64,000 nt of DNA from Pseudomonas endophytica. GTDB taxonomy: Bacteria; Pseudomonadota; Gammaproteobacteria; Pseudomonadales; Pseudomonadaceae. Each line of letters starts with the position of its first letter. Position 1 is the first letter of the stretch. The notes beneath the pieces are model-generated. The model ran no database searches and had not been told where the DNA came from. It saw nothing but the letters and a program-made list of their open reading frames with translations. Positions 7,326 through 16,472 of this stretch are shown one piece after another. The stretch covers positions 1-64,000 of the forward strand of contig NZ_LLWH01000002.1 of the NCBI RefSeq assembly GCF_001411475.1, read 5' to 3'. Made by a program: the position numbers and the translations under genes.

Positions 7326-9152
7326 ATGCATCCCCGCGTTCTTGAAGTCACCGAGCGTCTTATTGCCCGTAGTCGAGCTACCCGCGAGGCGTATCTGACG
7401 CTTATTCGTGACGCTGCCAGTGACGGGCCGCAACGCGGCAAGCTGCAATGTGCGAACTTTGCCCATGGCGTGGCCGGGTGTGGGACGGAAGATAAAAACA
7501 CCCTCAAGCTGATGAACGCCGCCAACGTGGCAATTGTTTCGTCATATAACGACATGCTGTCCGCGCACCAGCCTTACGAGCATTTCCCTGAGCAAATCAA
7601 GCAAGCACTGCGCGAAATGGGCTCAGTAGGGCAGTTCGCTGGCGGCACACCGGCCATGTGCGACGGCGTGACTCAAGGCGAGGCGGGCATGGAATTGAGC
7701 CTGTTAAGCCGCGAAGTGATCGCGCTGTCGACCGCGGTTGCGCTCTCGCACAACATGTTCGATGCCGCGCTGATGCTGGGCATTTGCGACAAAATCGTTC
7801 CGGGTCTGCTGATGGGTGCTCTGCGCTTCGGTCATCTGCCAACCATCTTTGTGCCGGGCGGGCCTATGCCATCCGGCATTTCCAACAAGGAAAAGGCCGA
7901 TGTACGTCAGCGCTACGCTGAAGGCAAGGCCAGCCGTGAAGAGCTGTTGGAATCTGAGATGAAGTCTTACCACAGTCCAGGCACCTGCACCTTTTACGGC
8001 ACTGCCAATACCAACCAGTTACTGATGGAGGTGATGGGGCTGCACTTGCCTGGCGCATCTTTCGTTAATCCTTACACGCCACTGCGCGATGCGCTGACTC
8101 GCGAAGCAGCGCATCAAGTGACTCGTCTGACCCAGCAAAGTGGCGACTTCACACCGCTCGGTGAGATTGTTGATGAGCGCTCGCTGGTTAACTCCATCGT
8201 CGCCTTGCACGCGACTGGCGGCTCCACCAACCACACCTTGCACATGCCAGCCATTGCCATGGCCGCGGGTATTCAGCTGACCTGGCAAGACATGGCCGAC
8301 CTGTCTGAGGTGGTGCCAACCCTGTCCCATGTGTATCCAAACGGTAAAGCTGACATCAACCACTTCCAAGCTGCGGGCGGCATGGCGTTCCTGATTCGTG
8401 AGCTGCTAGAAGCTGGTTTGCTGCATGAAAACGTCAATACGGTAGCGGGTTATGGGCTGAGCCGTTACACCCGCGAGCCTTTCTTAGTGGACGGCCAGTT
8501 GGTATGGCGTGATGGCCCGATTGAAAGTCTCGACGAGTCGATCTTGCGCCCAGTGGCCCGCGCGTTCTCTTCTGAGGGCGGCTTGCGGGTGATGGAGGGC
8601 AACTTGGGGCGCGGGGTTATGAAAGTCTCGGCGGTTGCGCCCGAGCACCAGATTGTTGAAGCCCCGGCGCGGGTTTTCCAAGATCAGCAGCAGTTGGCCG
8701 ATGCGTTCAAGGCAGGTGAATTGGAGCATGACTTTGTGGCGGTGATGCGTTTTCAAGGCCCGCGCTCCAATGGCATGCCTGAACTGCACAAAATGACCCC
8801 GTTCCTTGGCGTGCTCCAAGATCGTGGCTTTAAAGTGGCGCTGATTACCGATGGCCGAATGTCCGGCGCGTCGGGAAAAATACCCGCAGCGATTCATGTC
8901 AGCCCCGAAGCGGCGATTGGCGGTGCGCTAGCGCGGGTTCAAGATGGCGATCTGATTCGGGTCGATGGCGTCAAAGGCACGTTGCAACTGCTGGTAGATG
9001 AGGCAGAATTCGCCGCGCGCACTCCGGCTGTTGGCACGCTGAGCAATGCCGTCGGTACTGGGCGCGAGTTGTTTGCGTTTATGCGTCAGGCCTTTAGTTC
9101 GGCCGAGCAGGGCGCGAGTACCTTTACCTCGTCTCTGGAATCCCTGAAATGA
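7326..9152 (+). CDS. edd: Phosphogluconate dehydratase (Entner-Doudoroff)
   Basis: Converts 6-phosphogluconate to 2-keto-3-deoxy-6-phosphogluconate in the cytosol; an iron-sulfur enzyme of the IlvD/Edd family. The 608 residues are full length. Cluster cysteines are visible in [10 protein letters not shown] and in GTPAMCDG, with a third in [18 protein letters not shown] lies before the ATG. It overlaps glk by 4 bp (ATGA), so edd-glk and probably gltR-gtrS form one operon. HexR sites upstream indicate induction when 2-keto-3-deoxy-6-phosphogluconate accumulates, as known for this family. Confidence 0.97.
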   Translation: MHPRVLEVTERLIARSRATREAYLTLIRDAASDGPQRGKLQCANFAHGVAGCGTEDKNTLKLMNAANVAIVSSYNDMLSAHQPYEHFPEQIKQALREMGSVGQFAGGTPAMCDGVTQGEAGMELSLLSREVIALSTAVALSHNMFDAALMLGICDKIVPGLLMGALRFGHLPTIFVPGGPMPSGISNKEKADVRQRYAEGKASREELLESEMKSYHSPGTCTFYGTANTNQLLMEVMGLHLPGASFVNPYTPLRDALTREAAHQVTRLTQQSGDFTPLGEIVDERSLVNSIVALHATGGSTNHTLHMPAIAMAAGIQLTWQDMADLSEVVPTLSHVYPNGKADINHFQAAGGMAFLIRELLEAGLLHENVNTVAGYGLSRYTREPFLVDGQLVWRDGPIESLDESILRPVARAFSSEGGLRVMEGNLGRGVMKVSAVAPEHQIVEAPARVFQDQQQLADAFKAGELEHDFVAVMRFQGPRSNGMPELHKMTPFLGVLQDRGFKVALITDGRMSGASGKIPAAIHVSPEAAIGGALARVQDGDLIRVDGVKGTLQLLVDEAEFAARTPAVGTLSNAVGTGRELFAFMRQAFSSAEQGASTFTSSLESLK

Positions 9153-10105
9153 AACTCGCCCTTGTCGGTGATATTGGTGGCACTAACGCCCGTTTTGCCC
9201 TCTGGGAAAACGAGCAATTGCGTTCGGTCAGCGTGCTAGCCACTGCCGACTACGCCTGCCCGCAAGACGCCATCAGCGTTTACCTTAAAGCGTTAAACCT
9301 TGAGCTTGGGGCGGTGGGGTCGGTATGCCTGTCAGTTGCGGGGCCAGTGAGCGGCGATGAGTTTCGCTTCACCAATAACCATTGGCGTTTGAGTCGATCA
9401 GCGTTTTGCAACGACTTGCAGATTGATCATTTACTGTTGATCAACGACTTCAGCGCCATGGCGCTGGGCATGACGCGTCTGCAACCTGAGGATGTACGCC
9501 AAGTGTGCCCCGGTATTGCTGACCCAACGCGTCCGGCGGTGGTCATTGGGCCAGGCACCGGCCTTGGGGTTGGCACCTTGCTCAACCTTAACGGCGAACA
9601 GTGGATGGCGTTGCCGGGTGAAGGCGGCCATGTCGATCTGCCCATGAGTAACCCGCGTGAAGTGCAGCTGTGGCAGCACATCTATGACGAAATAGGGCAC
9701 GTCAGTGCCGAAAGTATCTTGAGTGGCAGCGGATTGCCGCGCGTCTATCGGGCAATTTGTGCGCTAGATGGGCATGAACCGGTGCTCGACAGCGATCGGG
9801 CGATTACCGCGGCAGCATTGGCGGGCGATCCTGTGGCACTGCAAGTGCTCGAGCATTTCAGTTGCTGGCTGGGCCGGGTCGCAGGCAACAATGTGCTGAC
9901 GCTCGGCGGCCGGGGCGGGGTGTATATCGTCGGCGGTGTGATCCCACGCTTTGCCGATATTTTCGTCAACAGCGGCTTTGCCAGCAGCTTTGCCGATAAA
10001 GGCTGCATGAGCGACTACCTCAAAGGCATTCCGGTGTGGCTGGTAACAGCGCCTTACCCTGGCTTGATTGGCGCAGGTGTCGCATTGCAGCAAGCATTTG
10101 GTTGA
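9149..10105 (+). CDS. glk: Glucokinase
   Basis: ATP-dependent phosphorylation of intracellular glucose to glucose-6-phosphate, feeding Zwf. The 318 residues match bacterial ROK-unrelated Glk. The ATP-binding motif [12 protein letters not shown] is at residues 7-18, the sugar-binding [10 protein letters not shown] segment is at about 98-107, and PGTGLGVG follows. The start overlaps the edd stop by 4 bp, so the two are translationally coupled. Confidence 0.96.
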   Translation: MKLALVGDIGGTNARFALWENEQLRSVSVLATADYACPQDAISVYLKALNLELGAVGSVCLSVAGPVSGDEFRFTNNHWRLSRSAFCNDLQIDHLLLINDFSAMALGMTRLQPEDVRQVCPGIADPTRPAVVIGPGTGLGVGTLLNLNGEQWMALPGEGGHVDLPMSNPREVQLWQHIYDEIGHVSAESILSGSGLPRVYRAICALDGHEPVLDSDRAITAAALAGDPVALQVLEHFSCWLGRVAGNNVLTLGGRGGVYIVGGVIPRFADIFVNSGFASSFADKGCMSDYLKGIPVWLVTAPYPGLIGAGVALQQAFG

Positions 10106-10118
10106 GGCGAGGTTTAAC

Positions 10119-10148
10119 TGTAGGAGCAGCCGATCGACGCTCCTACAG
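10119..10148. repeat. Short inverted repeat between glk and gltR
   Basis: Perfect 10-bp arms CTGTAGGAGC / GCTCCTACAG around a 10-base loop. It looks like a minimal REP-type hairpin. There is no T-run, so termination is not implied. Confidence 0.65.
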
Positions 10149-10164
10149 GCAGTCTTTCGTCCAT

Positions 10165-10172
10165 AACAACAA
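10165..10172 (+). promoter_or_regulatory. Crc/Hfq-type CA motif before gltR
   Basis: AACAACAA fits the AAnAAnAA catabolite motif and lies immediately before the AAGGA ribosome binding site of gltR. Confidence 0.55.
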
Positions 10173-10187
10173 TAAGGATCAGCACCT

Positions 10188-10919
10188 GTGAGCCCATCCG
10201 GCAAGTCCATTTTGCTGGTCGATGATGACCAAGAAATTCGAGAGCTTCTCGATATCTACCTCAGCCGTGCCGGTTTTCAGGTGCGCACCGTCGCTGACGG
10301 GGCTGGCTTTAGACGGGCGCTGAATGAGCAAGCCAGCGATTTATTGATCTTGGACGTGATGCTGCCCGATGAAGACGGTTTTAGCTTGTGTCGGTGGGTG
10401 CGGGAACATCCGCGTTTTGCGCACACGCCAATTATCATGCTCACCGCCAGTTCTGATGAAGCAGACCGGGTCATCGGCCTGGAATTGGGCGCTGATGATT
10501 ATTTGGGCAAGCCTTTCAGCCCGCGCGAACTCCAAGCACGGATCAAAGCCCTGTTGCGCCGCACTCACTTTTCCAGCGCGAGCACCGGCAATGAAATCAT
10601 GGCGTTCGAGGAGTGGCGGCTCAATACCGTGACTCACCGGCTGTTTCATACCGATGGAGAAGAGGTGATTTTATCGGGCGCCGACTTCGCCTTGCTCAAA
10701 CTGTTTTTGGATAACCCACAGCAGATTCTTGATCGCGACATGATTGGCAACGCGACTCGAGGGCGAGATCTCATGCCGCTTGATCGCATTGTGGACATGG
10801 CGGTCAGCCGTTTGCGCCAACGCCTGCGCGATACCGATAAACCGCCGCGGTTAATAAGAACCATCCGTGGCAGCGGTTATCAGTTGGCGGCTGAGGTCAG
10901 CATCGGTAATGGACTTTAA
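10188..10919 (+). CDS. gltR: Glucose-responsive response regulator GltR
   Basis: OmpR-type response regulator of 243 residues. The receiver domain (about 6-120) has the acidic pair DDD near residue 12, the phosphorylation Asp in LLILDVMLPDEDG and the Lys in LGKPFSPRE. A winged-helix DNA-binding domain follows (about 140-235). The start is GTG with AAGGA 9 nt upstream. Its position behind edd-glk and before the GtrS kinase matches the Pseudomonas GltR/GtrS pair that controls glucose uptake genes (gts, oprB). The stop overlaps the kinase start by 11 bp. Confidence 0.93.
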   Translation: MSPSGKSILLVDDDQEIRELLDIYLSRAGFQVRTVADGAGFRRALNEQASDLLILDVMLPDEDGFSLCRWVREHPRFAHTPIIMLTASSDEADRVIGLELGADDYLGKPFSPRELQARIKALLRRTHFSSASTGNEIMAFEEWRLNTVTHRLFHTDGEEVILSGADFALLKLFLDNPQQILDRDMIGNATRGRDLMPLDRIVDMAVSRLRQRLRDTDKPPRLIRTIRGSGYQLAAEVSIGNGL

Positions 10920-12369
10920 ATTTTTATCCAAACTGCCCGTTCCCCGATCTCTGTTGGGGCGCATGTTATTGCTGACCCTGCTCGCGATTTTACTGGCGCA
11001 GACCTTGTCGAGTGCCATTTGGCTTTCACAATTGCGCACCACCCAATTGGTGGGCTTGGTCAACAGTGCGCGGAGCATGGCGCATTCGATGAACGCCACG
11101 GTGACGTACTTACGCTCTTTGCCGCTGGCCTATCGTCCTCTGGTACTTGACCAAATGCGCAGTATGGGCGGCACGCGATTTGTCGTGAGCCTCAATGACA
11201 AGCCGCTGGTCATGGATGTACTGCCTACCACCCAGCGCAAACAGGCGGTACTTGAGGCGGTAGACCAAGTGCTGCGCCAGTCGTTAGGGGCTGATGTTGA
11301 CCTGTCGGTGAAGTTTGTCAGCCCCCAAGACTTACGCATCTTCAACGCAGGTCTAAAGCTCGACGAACTGCCGCGTTCGTGGGCGCATTTTGCGTTGACT
11401 CTGGAGCCCGTCGACCCCCCGGTACTGGTCACGCAGATCCAGATGGCGCCGGGTGAGTGGCTGTATATAGCGTCCTTACTGCCCCAGCCTTACACCAGCC
11501 TTGAAGAAGAAGGGCTGCCTGCATTGCAGCTGTGGTTTATCGTCCTCAGCAGCCTCTTTTTATTAATGTTTATCGGTCTACTGGTGCACTGGCAGAGCCG
11601 CCCGCTTAAGCGCTTGGCCAGAGTCGCTCGCGACATGTCATTGGGCGAGGACGAGGTCCAGCCGGTCGAAGTGGGAGGGGGTAGCGAAGTGGTTGAGGTG
11701 GGGCGCGCCTTTAACACCATGCGCGCACGTATCAGCCGTTACCTGACCGAACGAGGCCAATTGTTTAGCGCTATCTCCCACGACCTGCGCACGCCCATTA
11801 CTCGGCTTCGTCTGCGGGTGGAATTACTGGACGACGAGCAACTGCAATATAAGTTTGGCCGTGACTTGGATGAGTTAGAAATGCTGGTCAAAGGCGCGCT
11901 GCAATGCGTGAAAGACACAGATATCCACGAAAATATTGAGCCGGTGGATGTCAACGGCTTGTTGGATTGTTTAATCGAACCCTACGTGCTGCCGCACGGT
12001 AATGGCCGGGTCACCTTGCACGGGCGAGCCGCCAGTGCTTACCCCGGCAAGCCCTTGGCGCTGCGGCGCTGCATGGGTAACTTGATTGATAACGCGCTTA
12101 AGTACGGGACCAACGCGCATTTACGTATAGACGACAACAAGCAGGCGTTTGTACTGACCGTCGACGATGAGGGGCCGGGTGTGCCTCAACAGCGTCTTGA
12201 ACAAGTGTTTGAGCCGCACTTTCGTTTAGCTGGGCAGCAACAAGGCTACGGCCTTGGGCTGGGTATTGCGCGCAGCATCGCTCACAGCCATGGTGGTGAA
12301 GTGAGTTTGCAAAATCTTCGTGCTGGCGGCCTGCGCGTCACTTTGTATTTGCCTCGAAATGTCGATTGA
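10909..12369 (+). CDS. gtrS: Sensor histidine kinase GtrS (partner of GltR)
   Basis: Membrane-bound histidine kinase of 486 residues. A first membrane helix (about 15-37, MLLLTLLAILLAQTLSSAIW) is followed by a periplasmic sensing region, a second helix near 200-222, a HAMP linker, the H-box SHDLRTP with the phosphorylated His291, the N-box NLIDNALKYG and G-boxes DDEGPG and GYGLGLGIA. In P. aeruginosa the homologue senses 2-ketogluconate/6-phosphogluconate, which is assumed but not shown here. The start at 10909 overlaps gltR. The 3' end overlaps the oppositely oriented next gene by 32 bp. Confidence 0.93.
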   Translation: MDFKFLSKLPVPRSLLGRMLLLTLLAILLAQTLSSAIWLSQLRTTQLVGLVNSARSMAHSMNATVTYLRSLPLAYRPLVLDQMRSMGGTRFVVSLNDKPLVMDVLPTTQRKQAVLEAVDQVLRQSLGADVDLSVKFVSPQDLRIFNAGLKLDELPRSWAHFALTLEPVDPPVLVTQIQMAPGEWLYIASLLPQPYTSLEEEGLPALQLWFIVLSSLFLLMFIGLLVHWQSRPLKRLARVARDMSLGEDEVQPVEVGGGSEVVEVGRAFNTMRARISRYLTERGQLFSAISHDLRTPITRLRLRVELLDDEQLQYKFGRDLDELEMLVKGALQCVKDTDIHENIEPVDVNGLLDCLIEPYVLPHGNGRVTLHGRAASAYPGKPLALRRCMGNLIDNALKYGTNAHLRIDDNKQAFVLTVDDEGPGVPQQRLEQVFEPHFRLAGQQQGYGLGLGIARSIAHSHGGEVSLQNLRAGGLRVTLYLPRNVD

Positions 12370-12985
12370 TAGACAAATTCGCCTGTTGGGCGCTAATGGG
12401 CAGTATGCGTTCTGCTTGAGGGGTTGAGGCTTTTTCGGCCGAAAGCTTTGAGTCTCGAGCATTATGCATCGCCGCCATAATTCGATTTTCGCGCACACGC
12501 CGGCTGGTTTGGCTGAAGTGATGCTGGAGCTTTTCCATGGCGACATCATAGGGGTCGTTGCACAGAATTAACTGCCGCTCACGTTCCTCAAGTGCCATCT
12601 GTTTGGCCTGCTCGTCACCATAGCGATCAATACGAAAGCTTTTACTCAGGTTGTATCCATGAATGCGAGTTGTGGCGCGCCAATAATCAATTTGGTTGGA
12701 CTGAACGCGATACACGCCCGGATGGCCGCTGGTGTTATGAGGCATTAAGCGTTGACGGTCTTCATAGCTGAACAACGGCGGCATTTTCAGCACCAACTGA
12801 TTGCGTAACGCTTCGGCCGCTTCGAGGGCGGCAGTCTCGCCTCCATGTTCGGCGAAACTGAACTGGTGAACATGCACTTTGCCCGAGCGTTGAATATCAA
12901 TTTTCCAAGCGTAAGGTCGGCCCTCCTTGTCTTTTAAAGGGTAAATGAAGCAATGGTTACGGGACGTTAGGTTACGTTCTGACAT
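12338..12985 (-). CDS. AP2/ERF-like domain protein of unknown function
   Basis: A 215-residue soluble protein. The central part (about 85-145, SGHPGVYRVQ...YWRATTRIHG...KSFRI...GDEQAKQMALEER) has the layout of the AP2/ERF DNA-binding fold: G-V-x-R, W-R-A, K-x-F, and a helix rich in A/E. Homologues next to Pseudomonas glucose genes are often named as AP2 or ERF-type proteins, but no function is established. The C-terminal 60 residues look unstructured. AGGAG precedes the ATG. Its location between gtrS and gtsA suggests, without proving, a role linked to sugar uptake. Its tail overlaps the end of gtrS on the other strand. Confidence 0.75.
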   Translation of the reverse strand: MSERNLTSRNHCFIYPLKDKEGRPYAWKIDIQRSGKVHVHQFSFAEHGGETAALEAAEALRNQLVLKMPPLFSYEDRQRLMPHNTSGHPGVYRVQSNQIDYWRATTRIHGYNLSKSFRIDRYGDEQAKQMALEERERQLILCNDPYDVAMEKLQHHFSQTSRRVRENRIMAAMHNARDSKLSAEKASTPQAERILPISAQQANLSINRHFEANTK

Positions 12986-13217
12986 GGCTTAAATCTCCTG
13001 AATGGGTCGGCTTTCATTCTTTTGCTGCGACGATGATTAGGAGACTCGCTGATGTTATTTGCTGGTACAACGTGGGAAAACGACTTCGGGATGCGTCCTA
13101 CAGGCAATGCGGAAAAAACCTTATTTTCTGAATCCTTAGGCAATCTCGGCGCATAGGAAGGCTCACGTTGTTCGTACTGAAATATCGCTAATTGGCTTCC
13201 ACCCCCCCTGCATTCCA

Positions 13218-13239
13218 ATTGTCACCATGTGGTGACAAT
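13218..13239. promoter_or_regulatory. Perfect 22-bp palindrome, candidate operator of the gts operon
   Basis: Arms ATTGTCACC and GGTGACAAT pair exactly around a 4-base ATGT spacer. It is about 100 bp before the gtsA start. There is no T-run, so it is more likely a protein binding site than a terminator. GltR is the obvious candidate ligand by location, but this is inference. Confidence 0.6.
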
Positions 13240-13319
13240 CAAGCGTCTGTTCGTTACTTGAAGCGCAGGGGGCGTGGATACACTCAACCACAGCGCAAGC
13301 AAAAGACTTGCACAGCTAT

Positions 13320-13327
13320 AACAACAA
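13320..13327 (+). promoter_or_regulatory. Crc/Hfq-type CA motif before gtsA
   Basis: AACAACAA directly before the GAAAGGG ribosome binding site of gtsA, matching AAnAAnAA. Confidence 0.6.
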
Positions 13328-13340
13328 GAAAGGGCCTCTC

Positions 13341-14627
13341 ATGAATTCATTCAATCGCCTCGCCGTCGTCATCTCACTCGCCACTCTTTTCCCTCTAAGC
13401 AGCTATGCCGCCGACTCAAAAGGTACGGTTGAGGTCGTGCATTGGTGGACCTCAGGCGGGGAAAAAGCGGCCGTCGATGTACTGAAGGCTCAAATTGAAA
13501 AAGACGGTTTCACTTGGAAAGACGGCGCTGTTGCCGGTGGCGGCGGTGCCACTGCGATGACGGTACTTAAAAGTCGTGCCGTGGCAGGCAACCCGCCCGG
13601 TATGGCGCAGATCAAAGGGCCGGACATTCAAGAGTGGGCCTCAACTGGGTTACTCGACACTGAGGTGTTGCAGGATGTCGCCAAACAAGAGCAATGGGAC
13701 AACCTGCTCGACAAGAAAATCTCCGATACCGTTAAGTACGAAGGCGACTATGTGGCTGTACCGGTCAATATCCATCGCGTGAACTGGTTATGGATAAACC
13801 CGCAAGTCTTCAAGAAAGCGGGCATCGAAAAACCGCCTACCACCCTTGAAGAGTTCTACGCAGCGGGTGACAAACTCAAGGCCGCGGGCTTTATTGCGCT
13901 CGCCCATGGTGGTCAGCCTTGGCAGGACAGCACAGTTTTTGAAGCCGTTGTCCTGTCAGTGATGGGCGCAGATGGCTACAAAAAGGCCATGGTCGACCTT
14001 GATAACGATGCCCTCACGGGGCCTGAGATGGTCAAGGCGCTGACTGAGCTGAAGAAAGTGGCGACCTACATGGACGTCGATGGCAAGGGCCAAGACTGGA
14101 ACCTAGAAGCGGCCAAAGTTATTAATGGCAAAGCCGGCATGCAGATCATGGGGGATTGGGCCAAGAGTGAATGGACCGCCGCTAAGAAAATAGCGGGCAA
14201 AGACTACGAGTGCGTTGCCTTCCCGGGCACCGACAAGGCTTTCACCTACAACATCGACTCACTCGCGGTGTTCAAGGTTAAGGATCAAGGCACGCAGGCC
14301 GGTCAACAGGACATTGCCAAAGTAGCCTTGGGTGAAAACTTCCAAAAAGTGTTCAGCATGAACAAGGGCTCGATTCCGGTTCGCAACGACATGTTGAACA
14401 ACATGGAAAAACTCGGTTTTGACGCGTGCGCCCAGACCTCGGCTAAAGATTTCTTGACTGACGCCAAAACGGGCGGCCTGCAACCAAGCATGGCGCACAA
14501 CATGGCGACCACGCTGGCGGTGCAGGGTGCGTTTTTTGATGTCATCACCAATTACATCAACGACCCGAAAGCCGACCCCGCGGATACCGCCAAAAAGCTT
14601 GGCGCTGCGATCAAGTCCGCCAAGTAA
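13341..14627 (+). CDS. gtsA: Glucose/mannose ABC transporter substrate-binding protein
   Basis: Periplasmic family-1 sugar-binding protein of 428 residues that delivers glucose to GtsBC. The signal peptide [20 protein letters not shown] ends near SYAAD. The body shows family features such as VHWWTSGGE at the mature start and [13 protein letters not shown]. The ATG at 13341 is chosen over an upstream start at 13308 because a clean signal peptide begins there and GAAAGGG precedes it. It is the first gene of gtsABCD-oprB. Confidence 0.95.
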   Translation: MNSFNRLAVVISLATLFPLSSYAADSKGTVEVVHWWTSGGEKAAVDVLKAQIEKDGFTWKDGAVAGGGGATAMTVLKSRAVAGNPPGMAQIKGPDIQEWASTGLLDTEVLQDVAKQEQWDNLLDKKISDTVKYEGDYVAVPVNIHRVNWLWINPQVFKKAGIEKPPTTLEEFYAAGDKLKAAGFIALAHGGQPWQDSTVFEAVVLSVMGADGYKKAMVDLDNDALTGPEMVKALTELKKVATYMDVDGKGQDWNLEAAKVINGKAGMQIMGDWAKSEWTAAKKIAGKDYECVAFPGTDKAFTYNIDSLAVFKVKDQGTQAGQQDIAKVALGENFQKVFSMNKGSIPVRNDMLNNMEKLGFDACAQTSAKDFLTDAKTGGLQPSMAHNMATTLAVQGAFFDVITNYINDPKADPADTAKKLGAAIKSAK

Positions 14628-14633
14628 CCGCCC

Positions 14634-14697
14634 TGTAGGCGCACGTCTCGCGATCTGTTGATTTTCTAACAGATCGCGACGCGAGCTCGCGCCTACA
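14634..14697. repeat. Large inverted repeat between gtsA and gtsB
   Basis: Arms TGTAGGCGC and GCGCCTACA enclose a second perfect stem TCGCGATCTGTT/AACAGATCGCGA. This is a REP-like hairpin of a different subfamily. Its place between binding protein and permease genes could stabilise the gtsA 3' end and raise its abundance relative to gtsBCD. Confidence 0.75.
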
Positions 14698-14723
14698 ACT
14701 TTTCCTTTGCTCGGATTCCCTCC

Positions 14724-15632
14724 ATGAACTCTACTGCTGCGTTCAGGAAAGTCTCACCCTTCGATGCACTGCAACGCTGGCTACCCAAACTGGTATTGGC
14801 GCCCAGCATGTTCATTGTCTTGGTGGGCTTTTATGGCTACATCCTGTGGACGTTCGTTCTGTCGTTCACTCGCTCAACATTCCTACCGAATTACACATGG
14901 GCTGGGCTGGCGCAGTACCAGCGCTTGTTCGAGAACGACCGCTGGTGGGTCGCGAGCAAAAATCTGCTGGTGTTCGGTGGCCTGTTTATCGGTATCACGC
15001 TGGTGATTGGCGTCACGCTGGCGGTATTGCTCGACCAACGCATCAGACGCGAAGGCTTTATCCGTACGATTTACCTGTACCCGATGGCGCTATCAATGAT
15101 CGTCACCGGTACTGCCTGGAAGTGGCTACTTAACCCCGGCATGGGCTTGGACAAGCTACTGCGTGACTGGGGGTGGGAGGGGTTTCGTCTGGATTGGTTG
15201 ATCGACCCTGACCGCGTGGTGTATTGCCTGGTTATCGCGGCCGTTTGGCAAGCCTCAGGTTTCATCATGGCGATGTTCCTCGCGGGGCTGCGCGGGGTTG
15301 ACCAGTCGATCATCCGTGCTGCGCAGATTGATGGTGCCAGCTTGCCGCGTATTTACTGGAAAGTCGTGCTGCCAAGCCTTCGTCCGGTGTTCTTCAGTGC
15401 GGTAATGATTCTGGCGCACATCGCCATCAAGAGCTTTGACTTGGTGGCGGCGATGACGGCCGGTGGGCCGGGGTATTCGTCTGACTTGCCCGCCATGTTC
15501 ATGTACTCCTTCACCTTTAGCCGTGGACAGATGGGCATGGGCTCGGCCAGTGCGATTCTGATGCTGGGTGCCATTTTGGCGATCATCGTGCCCTACCTTT
15601 ACTCCGAGCTGAGGGCTAAGCGAAATGACTAG
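14724..15632 (+). CDS. gtsB: Glucose ABC transporter permease
   Basis: Inner-membrane permease of 302 residues of the MalF/UgpA class with about six membrane helices. The EAA loop is visible as QIDGASLPRIYWKVVLPSLRP (near residues 197-217). It forms the channel with GtsC, energised by GtsD. The last 8 bases overlap gtsC, indicating translational coupling. Confidence 0.94.
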   Translation: MNSTAAFRKVSPFDALQRWLPKLVLAPSMFIVLVGFYGYILWTFVLSFTRSTFLPNYTWAGLAQYQRLFENDRWWVASKNLLVFGGLFIGITLVIGVTLAVLLDQRIRREGFIRTIYLYPMALSMIVTGTAWKWLLNPGMGLDKLLRDWGWEGFRLDWLIDPDRVVYCLVIAAVWQASGFIMAMFLAGLRGVDQSIIRAAQIDGASLPRIYWKVVLPSLRPVFFSAVMILAHIAIKSFDLVAAMTAGGPGYSSDLPAMFMYSFTFSRGQMGMGSASAILMLGAILAIIVPYLYSELRAKRND

Positions 15633-16470
15633 TCTTGTTGGCAAGCGCTCTTTAAGTCTGAGCCGCATCGCGATCTATGCGTTGTTGATGTTCGCAGTAC
15701 TGCTTTATCTGGTGCCGCTGGTGGTCATGCTGCTAACCAGCTTTAAAACCCCAGAAGACATCAGCACCGGTAACTTGCTGAGTTGGCCAAGCGTGATTAC
15801 CGGCATTGGCTGGGTCAAGGCGTGGGCCACCGTTGATGGTTACTTCTGGAACTCGATCAAAATCACCGTGCCAGCGGTATTGGCCTCGACTGCCATCGGT
15901 GCCTTGAACGGCTATGTGTTGTCGATGTGGCGCTTTAGAGGCTCGCAATTGTTTTTTGGTCTGCTGCTGTTCGGTTGTTTCTTACCGTTTCAGACCGTAC
16001 TGCTGCCCGCTTCATTCACCCTCGGCAAGATGGGCTTGGCCAGCACCACCACCGGTCTGGTGATTGTGCATATCGTTTACGGCTTGGCCTTCACAACGCT
16101 GTTTTTCCGTAACTACTACGTGAGCATTCCCGATGCGCTGGTAAAGGCCGCACGTCTGGATGGTGCGGGGTTCTTTACGATTTTCAGGCGGATCATTCTG
16201 CCGATGTCGACGCCTATCATCATGGTCTGCCTGATTTGGCAGTTCACTCAGATCTGGAACGACTTCCTGTTCGGCGTGGTGTTCTCCAGCGGTGATTCTC
16301 AGCCCATTACCGTGGCGTTGAACAACCTGGTCAACACCAGTACCGGGGTCAAGGAATACAACGTTGATATGGCGGCGGCGATGATCGCCGGGCTGCCGAC
16401 TCTGCTGGTCTATGTGGTCGCAGGCAAGTATTTCGTGCGCGGGCTAACTGCCGGCGCGGTGAAGGGGTAA
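15625..16470 (+). CDS. gtsC: Glucose ABC transporter permease
   Basis: The second permease, 281 residues, of the MalG/UgpE class with six predicted membrane helices. The EAA motif region is AARLDGAGFFTIFRRIILPM. It overlaps the end of gtsB by 8 bp and lies 2 bp before gtsD, so the operon is tightly packed. Confidence 0.94.
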   Translation: MTSLVGKRSLSLSRIAIYALLMFAVLLYLVPLVVMLLTSFKTPEDISTGNLLSWPSVITGIGWVKAWATVDGYFWNSIKITVPAVLASTAIGALNGYVLSMWRFRGSQLFFGLLLFGCFLPFQTVLLPASFTLGKMGLASTTTGLVIVHIVYGLAFTTLFFRNYYVSIPDALVKAARLDGAGFFTIFRRIILPMSTPIIMVCLIWQFTQIWNDFLFGVVFSSGDSQPITVALNNLVNTSTGVKEYNVDMAAAMIAGLPTLLVYVVAGKYFVRGLTAGAVKG

Positions 16471-16472
16471 TC

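Larger units (their letters stand above)
12986..13340. other. Divergent control region before gtsA
   Basis: A 355-bp gap without a convincing gene. It holds the 22-bp palindrome at 13218-13239 and the A-rich motif before gtsA, both listed separately. Presumably it carries promoters for both flanking genes. Confidence 0.6.

Noticed and set aside
8019-8897. Antisense frames inside edd (116 and 137 residues)
   Set aside because: Typical high-GC shadows of edd in another frame.
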